From NCBI GenBank assembly GCA_963728895.1, contig CAVSLM010000008.1, forward strand, positions 248,001 through 312,000: a stretch of DNA of 64,000 bases, given 5' to 3'. The DNA is from CAVSLM01 sp963728895. Lineage in GTDB: Bacteria > Pseudomonadota > Gammaproteobacteria > JBBQDK01. Shown in pieces: positions 49,739 to 59,585 of the stretch. A program made the translations under genes and the position numbers. Every line of letters begins with the position of its first letter. Position 1 is the stretch's first letter. Below the pieces are notes generated by a model. The model did not search any database, was not told the DNA's origin, and was given only the letters and a program-made list of their open reading frames with translations.

Positions 49739-51289
49739 ATGCTGCAAGCGCAGCGCACCCGCGCCCTGGAGGCCTACCGGCGCTTCCTCGACACGCCGCT
49801 CGACGCCGTGCTCCGGCGCTGCCTTCAGCGCTCGCCCGCCGAGGCGGCGGTGGCGCTGGCGCGCGAAGTCGCCGCCTCGGTGCCTGCCTATGCGGCCTTT
49901 CTGCGTGCGCACGGCCTGGACCCCGCTGCCATCGACGGCATCGGCGCCTTCGAACGCCTGCCGTTCACCACCAAGTCCGACTACGTGCTGCGCCATCCGC
50001 TCGCGGCTCTGTGCCGCGACGGCCGGCTGGAGAGCTGCGACATGATCGCGGTGTCCTCCGGCTCCACCGGCAGGCCGACCTTCTGGCCGCGCTTCCTCGC
50101 AGACGAGCTTGCCGTCGCGGAGCGCTTCGAGCAGGTGTTTGTCGACGGCTTCGATGCCGCGCGCCGGCGCACGCTCGCCGTGGTGTGCTTCAGCCTCGGC
50201 ACCTGGGTCGGTGGCATGTACAGCGCCGGCTGCTGCCGCCATCTCGCAGCCAAAGGCTATCCGATCACCGTGGTGACGCCCGGCAACCACCATGAGGAGA
50301 TTCTCCGCGTGGTCGGCGAGCTGGGCGCCCAGTTCGATCAGGTGGTGCTGCTCGGCTATCCGCCCTTCGTCAAGGATGTCATCGATACCGGCATCGCGCG
50401 CGGCATCGACTGGCGCGCCTGGCGCATGCGCCTGGTGTTCGCCGGCGAGGTGTTCAGCGAGGAGTGGCGCAGCCTGGTCGCCGAGCGCGCGGGTTGCAGC
50501 GATCCGCGCCGCGACACGGCGACGCTCTACGGCACTGCCGATGCCGGCGTGCTCGGCAACGAAACGCCGCTGTCGGTCACCATCCGCCGCTTCCTGGCGG
50601 GCGAGCCACAGGCCGCCCGCGGGCTGTTCGGTGAGTCGCGCCTGCCGACGCTGGTGCAGTACGATCCCTGCCGGCGCTATTTCGAGACTTCCGACGGAAC
50701 GCTGCTGTTCACCGGCGACAACGGTGTGCCGCTGGTGCGCTATCACATCGCCGACAGCGGTGGCCTCATCGCCTATCGCGACATGCTGGCATTTCTCGCC
50801 GCGCGCGGCTTCGATCCGCTCCCCGAGCTTGCCGCCGCGGGTCTCGCAGTACGCGAGCTGCCGTTCGTCTACGTATTCGGCCGCGCCGATTTCACCGTGT
50901 CCTACTTCGGCGCCAACGTCTATCCGGAGAACATCACGGTGGGTCTCGAGCAGCCCGGCATTCGCGAATGGGTGACGGGCAAGTTCGTGCTGCAGGTCTC
51001 CGAGGATGCGGACCGCAACCGGCATCTCGCCGTGGCCGTGGAGCTCGCACCCGGCGAGACGGCGGGCGCCGAGCGCACGGCGCGGGTCACCGCTTCCATT
51101 CTGGCGCAGCTGCTGCGCCTGAACAGCGAGTACGGGAGCTACGTGCCGGAGGCGTACCGCACCCCGCGCGTGAGCCTGATCGGCGCGGGCGATCCGCATT
51201 ATTTCCCGCCCGGTGTTAAGCACCGCTACACGCGCCGCGGCACCAGCCCGGAAATCTCACCAGCCGGCCAGCGGCTGGCCGGTAAGTGA
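49739..51289 (+). CDS. PaaK/CapK-like adenylate-forming (CoA ligase-type) protein
   Basis: A 516-residue protein of the phenylacetate-CoA ligase-like group. The AMP-binding P-loop is AVSSGSTGRPTFWP near residue 105, and YGTADAGVLGNETP and YVFGRADFTVSYFGANVYPE are the later adenylation motifs. PaaK-like proteins lacking the usual C-terminal Lys domain often activate acids in polymer or cell-wall assembly. The last ten codons, ISPAGQRLAG then K-stop, are read from a dispersed element whose left end is at 51247, so the native C-terminus has been replaced or extended. Confidence 0.8.
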   Translation: MLQAQRTRALEAYRRFLDTPLDAVLRRCLQRSPAEAAVALAREVAASVPAYAAFLRAHGLDPAAIDGIGAFERLPFTTKSDYVLRHPLAALCRDGRLESCDMIAVSSGSTGRPTFWPRFLADELAVAERFEQVFVDGFDAARRRTLAVVCFSLGTWVGGMYSAGCCRHLAAKGYPITVVTPGNHHEEILRVVGELGAQFDQVVLLGYPPFVKDVIDTGIARGIDWRAWRMRLVFAGEVFSEEWRSLVAERAGCSDPRRDTATLYGTADAGVLGNETPLSVTIRRFLAGEPQAARGLFGESRLPTLVQYDPCRRYFETSDGTLLFTGDNGVPLVRYHIADSGGLIAYRDMLAFLAARGFDPLPELAAAGLAVRELPFVYVFGRADFTVSYFGANVYPENITVGLEQPGIREWVTGKFVLQVSEDADRNRHLAVAVELAPGETAGAERTARVTASILAQLLRLNSEYGSYVPEAYRTPRVSLIGAGDPHYFPPGVKHRYTRRGTSPEISPAGQRLAGK

Positions 51290-51499
51290 ATGGATGGCAG
51301 GGAAGATCGGGCGTGCTTCACGACCGCCGAGCCATGGCAGACGGTTTACACCGCCGGCCTATCCCGGTTCGGGCGGTTTCTCGCTCGCCCTGGCTCAGGT
51401 CTAACTCAGTGATAGCGAAGGCTTCTGCTTTCGCTCCAGCCCGGCGCCAGGACGGCTGCGAATTCCGCCAGCACCCGGGATGCTGGTGAGATTTCCGGG
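51247..51499. repeat. Dispersed CCCGGAAATCTCACC element, full 253-bp copy
   Basis: Ends CCCGGAAATCTCACCAGC and its exact reverse complement, same orientation as the copy at 24808, flanked by CCAG direct repeats (51243-51246 and 51500-51503). Contains the CCGGCCAGCGGCTGGCCGG subterminal hairpin, CTGGCTCAGG centre and GCGAATTCCGCCAGCACCC. The left part overlaps the last codons of the CoA-ligase-like gene. Confidence 0.9.
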
Positions 51500-51533
51500 C
51501 CAGCACTCACGCGGGAGGTTTTCATGGCTCTGG

Positions 51534-52334
51534 ATGTCCTGTGCCGGTACGTCGGCTTTGCGTTTCATCGGCGCCTGGCGCCGTCGCGTCGGCCGCGAGG
51601 AGGCAATGCTGCTGGTCGGGCTGGTGCTGCTTGCGGGCGCGCTGTGGGCATTCATCGGTATCGCCGATGAAGTGCGCGAGGGCGAGACCGCCACTTTCGA
51701 CGAACGCATCCTGCTCGCCATGCGCAACCCCGCCGATCGCTCCGATCCGCTCGGGCCGCGCTGGGTCGAGGAGGTCGGACGCGATGTCACTGCGCTGGGC
51801 GGCGTGACCGTGCTCACGCTGGTCACCCTGAGCGCCGTGGGCTATCTGCTGCTCGAGCGCAAGCGCCGCACCGCGCTGTTCGTGTTCGTGGCGGTCAGTG
51901 GCGGCCAGCTGCTGAGCACCGCGCTGAAGATCGGCTTCCATCGCCCGCGACCGGAGCTGGTGCCGCACGAGACCTACGTCTACACATCGAGCTTTCCCAG
52001 CGGCCACTCCATGATGGCCGCCGTCACCTACCTCACGCTCGCCGCGTTGCTGGCACACGTGCACCGGCGCCGGCGTGTCAAGACCTACTTCATGATCCTC
52101 GCCATCCTGCTCACGCTCGCCATCGGAGTGAGCCGGGTATACCTTGGCGTACACTGGCCTACCGACGTCGCCGCGGGCTGGACCGCCGGCGCCCTCTGGG
52201 CGCTGCTGTGCTGGCTCATCGGCCTGTGGCTGCAGCGCCGCGGGCGCATCGAGCGCGAATGGGTCGACATCGAAACCGAAGAGCTGGAGCACTCGCAGGA
52301 GGATCCGGCGCCGCAGCGGCGAGGCGGCAGTTAG
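51534..52334 (+). CDS. PAP2-family membrane phosphatase
   Basis: A ~266-residue integral membrane phosphatase. The three-part PAP2 signature is complete: KIGFHRPRP, SFPSGHSMMAA and SRVYLGVHWPTD. About five to six membrane helices. The C-terminal ~40 residues are charged and cytoplasmic. The strong ribosome site GGGAGG at 51511-51516 sits 6 bases before ATG 51523, which is in another frame; the PAP2 frame begins at ATG 51534, so either the start is weakly served or there is a small frame slip near 51570. It would dephosphorylate lipid phosphates such as undecaprenyl pyrophosphate or phosphatidate. Confidence 0.85.
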   Translation: MSCAGTSALRFIGAWRRRVGREEAMLLVGLVLLAGALWAFIGIADEVREGETATFDERILLAMRNPADRSDPLGPRWVEEVGRDVTALGGVTVLTLVTLSAVGYLLLERKRRTALFVFVAVSGGQLLSTALKIGFHRPRPELVPHETYVYTSSFPSGHSMMAAVTYLTLAALLAHVHRRRRVKTYFMILAILLTLAIGVSRVYLGVHWPTDVAAGWTAGALWALLCWLIGLWLQRRGRIEREWVDIETEELEHSQEDPAPQRRGGS

Positions 52335-52380
52335 TGCAGTGGTGCAATCTTGACGAGACGTTTGAGCCTTCGATGGATGT

Positions 52381-52411
52381 AGGGCGGATAAGCGCAGCGC
52401 ATCCGCCATTC
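52381..52411. repeat. Single GGCGGATAAG...CATCCGCC hairpin repeat
   Basis: One copy, plus orientation, of the AGGGCGGATAAGCGCAGCGC + ATCCGCCAT repeat that is tandemly arrayed at 52525 and 58153. It begins 47 bases after the PAP2 stop. The arms GGCGGAT/ATCCGCC can form a stem. Confidence 0.7.
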
Positions 52412-52420
52412 ATGATCGGC

Positions 52421-52480
52421 CGGGGCATGAGTGCACGAAGCCGTTGCGCTCCGGGAAGATGGGCCATGGTCCCGTTTCGC
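52421..52480. repeat. Companion repeat module of the hairpin arrays
   Basis: A ~60-bp segment (GGGGCATGAGTGCACGAAGC, then CGTTGCGCTCCGGGAAGATG, GGCCATGGTC) found again, reverse-complemented and slightly diverged, at 57824-57885 beside the other array. It lies in the 559-base gene-free stretch 52335-52893. Confidence 0.55.
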
Positions 52481-52524
52481 GTGCCGAGTGGGTCGCAGAG
52501 TCGGATTTGGAATCAGCGGTCGGG

Positions 52525-52762
52525 GGTGGCGGATGCGCTGCGCTTATCCGCCCTACGGGGTGGGCGCGCGTCGATGCCTTTGGCGATGTGCTGCTCGCGA
52601 GGTACACGACCGTAAGGTCGGATGGCGGATGCGCTGCGCTTATCCGCCCTACGGGGTGGGCGCGCGTCGATGCCTTCGGCGATGTGCTGCTCGCGAGGTA
52701 CACGACCGCAAGGTCGGATGCCGGGTGCGCTGCGTTGATGCGCCCTACGGCGCCGGTCACCG
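52525..52762. repeat. Tandem array, 96-bp unit, with inverted hairpin repeats
   Basis: Two full 96-bp units and a diverged third start (anchor positions 52527, 52623, 52719). Each unit starts with GGCGGATGCGCTGCGCTTAT + CCGCCCTAC, followed by GGTGGGCGCGCGTCGATGCC, GGCGATGTGCTGCTCGCGAG and ACACGACCG. The third unit core has decayed. The rest of the gap to 52893 shows no gene. Confidence 0.85.
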
Positions 52763-52893
52763 CCATCGACGACTACATCGCCCATTCACCAGCCAGGACA
52801 TTCACCTGCACCACGAGCGCTCGCGATATCCTGCGAAGGTCCATTCGCGCCAATCGCCGCTTCGGCTCCAAACAGAATGAAATACTGCAGCCC

Positions 52894-54342
<1,449 letters not shown>

Positions 54343-54421
54343 GGCGCCATGATGGCCGATACGGCCCCTTCCAGGTAGTGCAGATCGGCGTCGGTGACGA
54401 ACGCCTCGGGGCGCCGGTGGC

Positions 54422-55798
54422 TCACTCCTTCAGAACGCATTTGGCGTACAGGTCGCGCAACGCGTGCCGGGGGTCGTAGCGCGACTTCAGGGCGCCATAG
54501 GCGCTGCGGTCGTAGATGCTCCAGAACTGCTCGGGCGAGTAGTAGGACTCGGAGTACAGCGACTTGATGCCGCCGAGGGCGCTCACCTGTTCCTCGATGC
54601 GGCGGTTGTAGTAGCCACGCGGGTGCGCGGTGCGGCTGCGGATCACGTCCCAGAAACCGAAGTTCACGTAGAGCGTGTCGGGCCGCAGCGGATACAACGG
54701 GAAACGCGCCTGCGGGTCGTAGGCGCGCACCGGACAGATCCACACCGGCGTGAAGCGGATCACATCGAAATAGAACTCCAGGAATTCGCGGCAGCGCGGC
54801 AGCGGAATGTCGACGTCCTGAATCACCGATTCGGCGTGCAGTCCGCGCAGCCGGTCGAGCGCGCGGGTGAGGCCCCAGCGGCTGTTCCAGCGCATGATGC
54901 GGGTGTAGGTCACGGAGTTCAGGCGCGAGGGCCCGAGCAGCCGGCGTACCAGCGGGTTCTGGGCGTAGAGGTTCTTCGAGCACCAGAACCAGTCGGTGTC
55001 CCAGCGCCAGATGTAATCCGCCGTGCGGAGATAGTCGCTGCCACGCTCGCGAATGGAGCGGTAGTAGATGTGCCGGTACGTATAGTCGCTGGTGTAGGGC
55101 GCCTCGTCCACGAGCTCGCCCGTGGTGAGATAGTATTCGCCGTTGCCGAACACCACGCCGTCGACGAAGTCGGCGCTGCCGGCACAACGCTCGCCCAGCG
55201 CCGCGAAATAGTCGCCGGCATCGGTGTAGTGCTCGTGGGTCAGGCGCACGTAGGGCTTCGCGGGAATCACGGCGGCGCGCAGCTTGAGCACGTAACCCAG
55301 CGTGCCGTAGGAATTCGGGAAGCCGAAGAACAGGTCGCTGTGCTCGTTGTCGGGCGTGCACACGACGGTGCTGCCGTCGCCGAGCAGCACCTCCAGCTCC
55401 TGCACCGTCTCGTGCACCAGGCCATAGCGGAACGAGGACGACTCGATTCCGATGCCGCTCACGGCACCGCCGATGGTGATGGACTTCAGCTGCGGCACCA
55501 CGGCGGGCAGCACGCCCTGACGCAGGCAGGCCTGCACCAGATCCGCATAGGGCGTCATGCCCTCGACCTCGACCCAGCCGGCGTCGCGATCGATGCGCAG
55601 CACATGATTGAAGTCGCGCACCTCCAGTCCCTGCCCGCGGCTGGCGGCCCGATCGCGAAACAGGTTGGAGGTGGACTTGGCGAGGCGCATGCCCTGCGCG
55701 CCTTGGCTGCGCAGGTGCTCGGTCAGACGTCGTTTGCGTGCTTCGTATCCCGCATCCACATCGCGGTGTTCCACCGCCGCCGCGCTAGCCGTGCTCAT
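54422..55798 (-). CDS. FAD-binding (VAO/PCMH-type) oxidoreductase, DHCR24-like
   Basis: A 458-residue flavoprotein. The PCMH FAD-binding fold covers residues ~25-210: VEGMTPYADLVQACLRQGVL, SITIGGAVSGIGIESSSFRY, GLVHETVQELEVLLGDGSTV and FGFPNSYGTLGYVLKLRAAV. The C-terminal substrate domain includes YSESYYSPEQFWSIYDRSAY. AGGAAACC precedes ATG 55798. It resembles delta24-sterol reductase-like proteins, often found in bacteria acting on lipids; substrate not identified. Divergent from DUF1820. Confidence 0.82.
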   Translation of the reverse strand: MSTASAAAVEHRDVDAGYEARKRRLTEHLRSQGAQGMRLAKSTSNLFRDRAASRGQGLEVRDFNHVLRIDRDAGWVEVEGMTPYADLVQACLRQGVLPAVVPQLKSITIGGAVSGIGIESSSFRYGLVHETVQELEVLLGDGSTVVCTPDNEHSDLFFGFPNSYGTLGYVLKLRAAVIPAKPYVRLTHEHYTDAGDYFAALGERCAGSADFVDGVVFGNGEYYLTTGELVDEAPYTSDYTYRHIYYRSIRERGSDYLRTADYIWRWDTDWFWCSKNLYAQNPLVRRLLGPSRLNSVTYTRIMRWNSRWGLTRALDRLRGLHAESVIQDVDIPLPRCREFLEFYFDVIRFTPVWICPVRAYDPQARFPLYPLRPDTLYVNFGFWDVIRSRTAHPRGYYNRRIEEQVSALGGIKSLYSESYYSPEQFWSIYDRSAYGALKSRYDPRHALRDLYAKCVLKE

Positions 55799-55922
55799 CA
55801 GGTTTCCTCCAGTGATCGCAGACCGGACTATAGCGCAAGGCGCCGCGCCACTGCCTGTCGCGGGCCGTACTGCGGGGATTTCGTTATACTGGGCTGTAAT
55901 ACCACCACGAACGGGCCGCCGC

Positions 55923-56270
55923 GTGAGCGCACCGATAGAGCACAAACGCGTGTACCGCATCACTTTCCATAACCAGGGCAGCGTTTACGAGCTCTATGCG
56001 CGGCGCGTTTCGCAGGGCAGCCTGTTCGCCTTCGTGGAAGTCGAAGAGATCATCTTCGGCGAGCGCTCCGCGCTCCTGGTGGATCCGTCCGAGGAGCGCC
56101 TGAAGTCGGAGTTCGCCGGCGTGAAGCGCACCTACATTCCCTTGCACGCGGTGGTGCGCATCGACGAAGTGGACAAGGAAGGTGCCAACCGCATCCTGTC
56201 CGGCACCGATGCCAGGGGCAATATCACGCCGTTCCCGGTGCCGATGACCCCACCGCGCAAACAGGACTGA
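55923..56270 (+). CDS. DUF1820-family protein
   Basis: A 115-residue protein of the gammaproteobacterial DUF1820 family: HKRVYRITFHNQGSVYELYA, RRVSQGSLFAFVEVEEIIFG and EERLKSEFAGVKRTYIPLHA. Function unknown; cytoplasmic. GTG 55923 is used because the conserved sequence starts right after it. A TATACT at 55885-55890 may be its -10. Confidence 0.9.
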   Translation: MSAPIEHKRVYRITFHNQGSVYELYARRVSQGSLFAFVEVEEIIFGERSALLVDPSEERLKSEFAGVKRTYIPLHAVVRIDEVDKEGANRILSGTDARGNITPFPVPMTPPRKQD

Positions 56271-56448
56271 TCGCGCGTGCCGGGCGCCGGACCCCGGCAC
56301 ATCGACCCCGCATCGACGAGCGCTTTGCAGTAGTGGCCGCAGAACCCGTCTTATACTGAGATTGATCCGGCGTGAGCCGGTTCTCGCCGCGGCGTGCCGC
56401 GCAGGCAGCCGATGGCGATGCGCAACTGTTCGGCCGAAAAGGGAATTC

Positions 56449-57081
56449 ATGGCGAATCTCATCACATCTGCGCGGTTCCTGCTGCTGTTCGTACTGGTCG
56501 CCCTCGCCTATGCCGCACCACCGGCCTGGCAGCTCGGCAACCCGTTGCTGCTGATCGTCATCATCGTGCTGGACGGCGTCGACGGCTATGTCGCACGCCG
56601 GCGCGGCGAGACCTCGGTGTTCGGATCGCTCTACGACATTGCGGTCGACCGCGTGGTGGAAAACGTGCTGTGGATCGTGCTTGCCGATCTCGACCTGGTG
56701 CCGGTGTGGGTGGCGCTGCTGTTCATCACCCGCGGCGTGCTGGTCGACACCATCCGCGGACACGGCGCGGCGCAGGGCGAGAGCGCGTTCCGGATGATGC
56801 GCACCGCATGGGGGAAATTCCTGGTCGCGAGCCGCTTCATGCGCGCCCTGTACGGTACCGTGAAAGCGACCACTTTCGCCTGGATCCTGCTGTTCCAGCC
56901 TTTCCCGCACCTGTATCCGCAGCGCTGGGCGCACTGGTCTGCCAGCGTGATGCTCGTCACCCATGTACTCGTCACCGCTGCCGTGGTCCTGTGCCTGGTG
57001 CGCGGCTTCCCGGTGCTGGCGGAGTTCTATCTTGCACGCGCGCCGGCCGGAAAGGGCCATACCGTGCGCGGGCATCGCTGA
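56449..57081 (+). CDS. CDP-alcohol phosphatidyltransferase
   Basis: A 210-residue integral membrane enzyme. The family signature D-x2-DG-x2-AR-x8-G-x3-D-x3-D is complete as LDGVDGYVARRRGETSVFGS then LYDIAVDR. About six helices. It joins CDP-diacylglycerol (or a related CDP-alcohol) to an alcohol acceptor in phospholipid synthesis. It is fused to the next gene by a TGATG overlap at 57079-57083, hinting that the partner dephosphorylates its product, as PgpA-type phosphatases do for phosphatidylglycerophosphate. Confidence 0.88.
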   Translation: MANLITSARFLLLFVLVALAYAAPPAWQLGNPLLLIVIIVLDGVDGYVARRRGETSVFGSLYDIAVDRVVENVLWIVLADLDLVPVWVALLFITRGVLVDTIRGHGAAQGESAFRMMRTAWGKFLVASRFMRALYGTVKATTFAWILLFQPFPHLYPQRWAHWSASVMLVTHVLVTAAVVLCLVRGFPVLAEFYLARAPAGKGHTVRGHR

Positions 57082-57770
57082 TGTGCGCCGCGCTGGTGGA
57101 CGTCGACGGCACGTTGTGTGCCAAGCCGAGCACTGAAGCGCGGTTTCTGCGCCATCTGCTCGGTAGCGGTGTGGTGGGGGCGGTGCAGCTCGCCGCTGCC
57201 GGCTGGTTTTTGCTGCGTTACGCATCGCGCTATGGGCGGTTCGTGACGCAGAAGAACAAGGCATATCTCTGCGGTCTGTCGGTGCAGGCGGTTGCGGATC
57301 TCGCGCAGGCGTTCGTTGCCACCGAGCTTGCCGCGCGCCTGCGTCCCGCGGTGCTGGCGCGCATCGCCGCGCATCGCGAGCGCGGGGAGGCCATCATATT
57401 GCTGACCGGTACGCCGGATTTTCTCGCCGCACCCATCGCGGGGCTGATCGGCACGCCGTACTGGATCGCCGCGCGCTGTGCGCAGCGCAACGGTCGCTAT
57501 CTTGCCGCGCCGCCCGTGTTTCATCCCTTCGGGATCGACAAGCTGCGTTGCGCCGAGGCCTGGTGTGCAGCCAACGGTGTGCGCCTGCAGGAGTGCACGG
57601 CCTATGCCGACGCCCACACGGACCTCGCGCTGCTGCAGCACGTGGGAAGGCCGGTCGCCGTCTACCCCGATGGCCGCCTGGCACGCGCCGCCGAGCGCCA
57701 CGGCTGGGAGGTGCTGAGCGCGGCCCATGCCGAATGCCCTGCTGCCTGCGCGGTGGAACCGAAGCCGTAG
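57081..57770 (+). CDS. HAD-superfamily phosphatase (HAD-IB type)
   Basis: A 229-residue HAD hydrolase. Motif I VDVDGTL holds the nucleophile Asp, motif II ILLTGTPD, motif IV YADAHTDLALL, in the SerB/HAD-IB layout with a helical cap. Translationally coupled to the CDP-alcohol phosphatidyltransferase. A phosphatidylglycerophosphate or phosphatidylinositol-phosphate phosphatase role is inference. A GGGCGGGTTCGTGAACCGCC hairpin follows the stop at 57771. Confidence 0.85.
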   Translation: MCAALVDVDGTLCAKPSTEARFLRHLLGSGVVGAVQLAAAGWFLLRYASRYGRFVTQKNKAYLCGLSVQAVADLAQAFVATELAARLRPAVLARIAAHRERGEAIILLTGTPDFLAAPIAGLIGTPYWIAARCAQRNGRYLAAPPVFHPFGIDKLRCAEAWCAANGVRLQECTAYADAHTDLALLQHVGRPVAVYPDGRLARAAERHGWEVLSAAHAECPAACAVEPKP

Positions 57771-57823
57771 GGCGGGTTCGTGAACCGCCCCGACGGGCGA
57801 GGGGCCCGCACAGCGCGCGAAGC

Positions 57824-57885
57824 TCGACCATGGCCAATGTTCCGGGTGCGCAACGGTGCTTCATGCACTCATGGCCCCGGCGGGT
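57824..57885. repeat. Companion repeat module, inverted copy
   Basis: Reverse complement of the module at 52421-52480: GACCATGGCCAATGTTCCGG, GTGCGCAACGGTGCTTCATG, CACTCATGGCCCC. It stands on the left of a hairpin array here as well. Part of the 725-base gene-free stretch 57771-58495. Confidence 0.55.
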
Positions 57886-57890
57886 CACGA

Positions 57891-58018
57891 ATGGCGGATG
57901 CGCTGCGCTTATCCGCCCTACGGTAGGGTGCGTGGGATGGCATTCGGCGATGTGCTGCTCGCGAAGCTGGACGCCCGAAGGGTGGGGTGGCGGATGCGCT
58001 GCGCTTATCCGCCCTACA
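57891..58018. repeat. Two hairpin repeats 96 bp apart
   Basis: Copies of GGCGGATGCGCTGCGCTTAT + CCGCCCTAC anchored at 57892 and 57988. The spacer carries GGCGATGTGCTGCTCGCGAA as at 52.5 kb, so this is the same 96-bp unit family. Confidence 0.8.
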
Positions 58019-58152
58019 TCTGATGGGATCCGGTGATCGCGCCGCAGGGGGAGGAACGGTGGAACCGCTGCGCTTGTTTCACCACGCGTTCGGTTCGGTC
58101 GGAGCGGTGGGTATTGGGGCCGGAGTCAAACGCCAGGGCGTGGCTGCGAAGC

Positions 58153-58486
58153 GGTAGGGCGGATAAGCGCAGCGCATCCGCCATCCCTACCATGCCGAGC
58201 GTGACCGCGGGCTTGTGTTGTGGGAGCCGTAGGGCGGATAAGCGCAGCGCATCCGCCATCCCCACCATGCCGAGCGTGACCGCGGGCTTGTGTTGTGGGA
58301 GCGGTAGGGCGGATAAGCGCAGCGCATCCGCCATCCCTACCATGCCGAGCGTGACCGCGGGCTTGTGTTGTGGGAGCGGTAGGGCGGATAAGCGCAGCGC
58401 ATCCGCCATCCCTACCATGCCGAGCGTGACCGCGGGCTTGTGTTGTGGGAGCGGTAGGGCGGATAAGCGCAGCGCATCCGCCATCC
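58153..58486. repeat. Tandem array, 75-bp unit, five hairpin cores
   Basis: Five copies of GTAGGGCGGATAAGCGCAGC + GCATCCGCCAT at exact 75-bp spacing (anchor T at 58155, 58230, 58305, 58380, 58455), separated by CCATGCCGAGCGTGACCGCG + GGCTTGTGTTGTGGGAG. Units are almost identical. It runs up to the 3' end of the ADP-ribosylglycohydrolase gene. The opposite orientation to the arrays at 52.5 and 57.9 kb. Confidence 0.9.
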
Positions 58487-58495
58487 ATGCTGTAG

Positions 58496-59266
58496 TCACA
58501 GCCCGCACGCCGCGGAAAACGCATCGACCACGGCCAACAGCTCCTGCGGCAGCACGGCGCGTACGCCGAAGGCGATGGCCGGTGGAATGCGCTTGTAATA
58601 GGCCTGGGCGATGCCGCCGGCGATGCACGCCAGGGTATCGCTGTCGCCGCCGAGCGAGACGGCGTTGCGGACCGCACTCTCGAAGTCGCTCGACTCGAGG
58701 AAGGCGATGATGGCCTGAGGCACCGAGCCCTGGCAGGAGACGTCGAAGCGGTAATCGGGACGGATTTCGTCCAGCGTGACGTCCAATCGGTAGCCGAAGC
58801 GCGCGGCGATTTCGCGGCGCAGCGTGGCCTTGCTCGCACCGTAGCGCACCAGGTGTATTGCGAGTGCCGTGGCCTGCGCGCCCCTGATGCCTTCGGGATG
58901 ACTGTGGGTGACGGCGGCGCTCGATGCCGCTTCGCGCAGCACCTGCTCCTCCGACTCGGCCGCGAAGCCGATGGGGCTTGCACGCATGGCGGCACCGTTG
59001 CCCCAGCTGTTGTAGGGGCCGGTGTCGGGGGCGAACAGCCACTCGAAGAACGACGCACCGTAACCGGCGTCTGGATAGCGCCGCCCGTAGGCGCGCAGCG
59101 CCGCGGCATAGTCGCGGCCGTACAGCAGGGCGTCGGCCACGGCCACCGTGAGCACGGTATCGTCGGTGTACCGGCAATCGGCGGCGAACAGGGGGAAGTC
59201 CGTGGTCTTGATCGGCCGGCCCTCGTACACCGAGCCGATCACGTCACCCGCAATCGCACCGAGCAT
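58496..59266 (-). CDS. ADP-ribosylglycohydrolase family protein
   Basis: A 256-residue ADP-ribosyl-hydrolase (DraG/ARH type). MLGAIAGDVIGSVYEG, YTDDTVLTVAVADALL with the dinuclear-metal T-D-D, and AVSLGGDSDTLACIAGGIAQ with the second D-S-D site. It removes ADP-ribose from proteins or nucleotides. No ADP-ribosyltransferase gene is near. The tandem array begins 10 bases beyond its 3' end. Confidence 0.9.
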   Translation of the reverse strand: MLGAIAGDVIGSVYEGRPIKTTDFPLFAADCRYTDDTVLTVAVADALLYGRDYAAALRAYGRRYPDAGYGASFFEWLFAPDTGPYNSWGNGAAMRASPIGFAAESEEQVLREAASSAAVTHSHPEGIRGAQATALAIHLVRYGASKATLRREIAARFGYRLDVTLDEIRPDYRFDVSCQGSVPQAIIAFLESSDFESAVRNAVSLGGDSDTLACIAGGIAQAYYKRIPPAIAFGVRAVLPQELLAVVDAFSAACGL

Positions 59267-59331
59267 CGAAGTCCTTTCCCCGAAGCCACCGTACTGGTCC
59301 CGGTCTGCCCGCGTAACCCGCGCGTCGCTGG

Positions 59332-59585
59332 CCCGGGAATCTCACCAGCATCCCGGAAGCTGGCGGAATTCGCAGCCGTCCTGGCGCCGGGCTGGAGCGA
59401 AAGGGGCAGCCGTGGCGATCACTTGAGTGAAGACCAGGCCAGGGCGAGCGACAAACCGGCAGGGGCGGGACAGGCCGGCGGCGTGAATTGTCTGTCATCG
59501 TTCGGCGATCATGAAGAATGCCGGATCTTCCTCGCCATCCATTCACTTACCGGCCAGCCGCTGGCCGGCGGGTGAGATGTTCGGA
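59332..59585. repeat. Dispersed CCCGGAAATCTCACC element, full 254-bp copy, inverted
   Basis: Same length as the copies at 24808 and 51247 but in reverse orientation: CCCGGGAATCTCACCAGCAT at the left, CCGGCGGGTGAGATGTTCGG at the right. Ends are slightly diverged; flanks CTGG and CCAG. Its right part supplies the last codons of the sterol-desaturase-type gene (ISPAGQRLAG). Confidence 0.9.

Noticed and set aside
58153..58486. CRISPR array
   Set aside because: Both repeat and spacer are nearly identical in every unit, so there are no unique spacers, and no cas gene is present.
58014..59177. Protein-like 25-residue repeats across the 75-bp array
   Set aside because: 75 is a multiple of 3, so any open frame repeats; the peptide has no known fold and runs into the antisense of a real gene.
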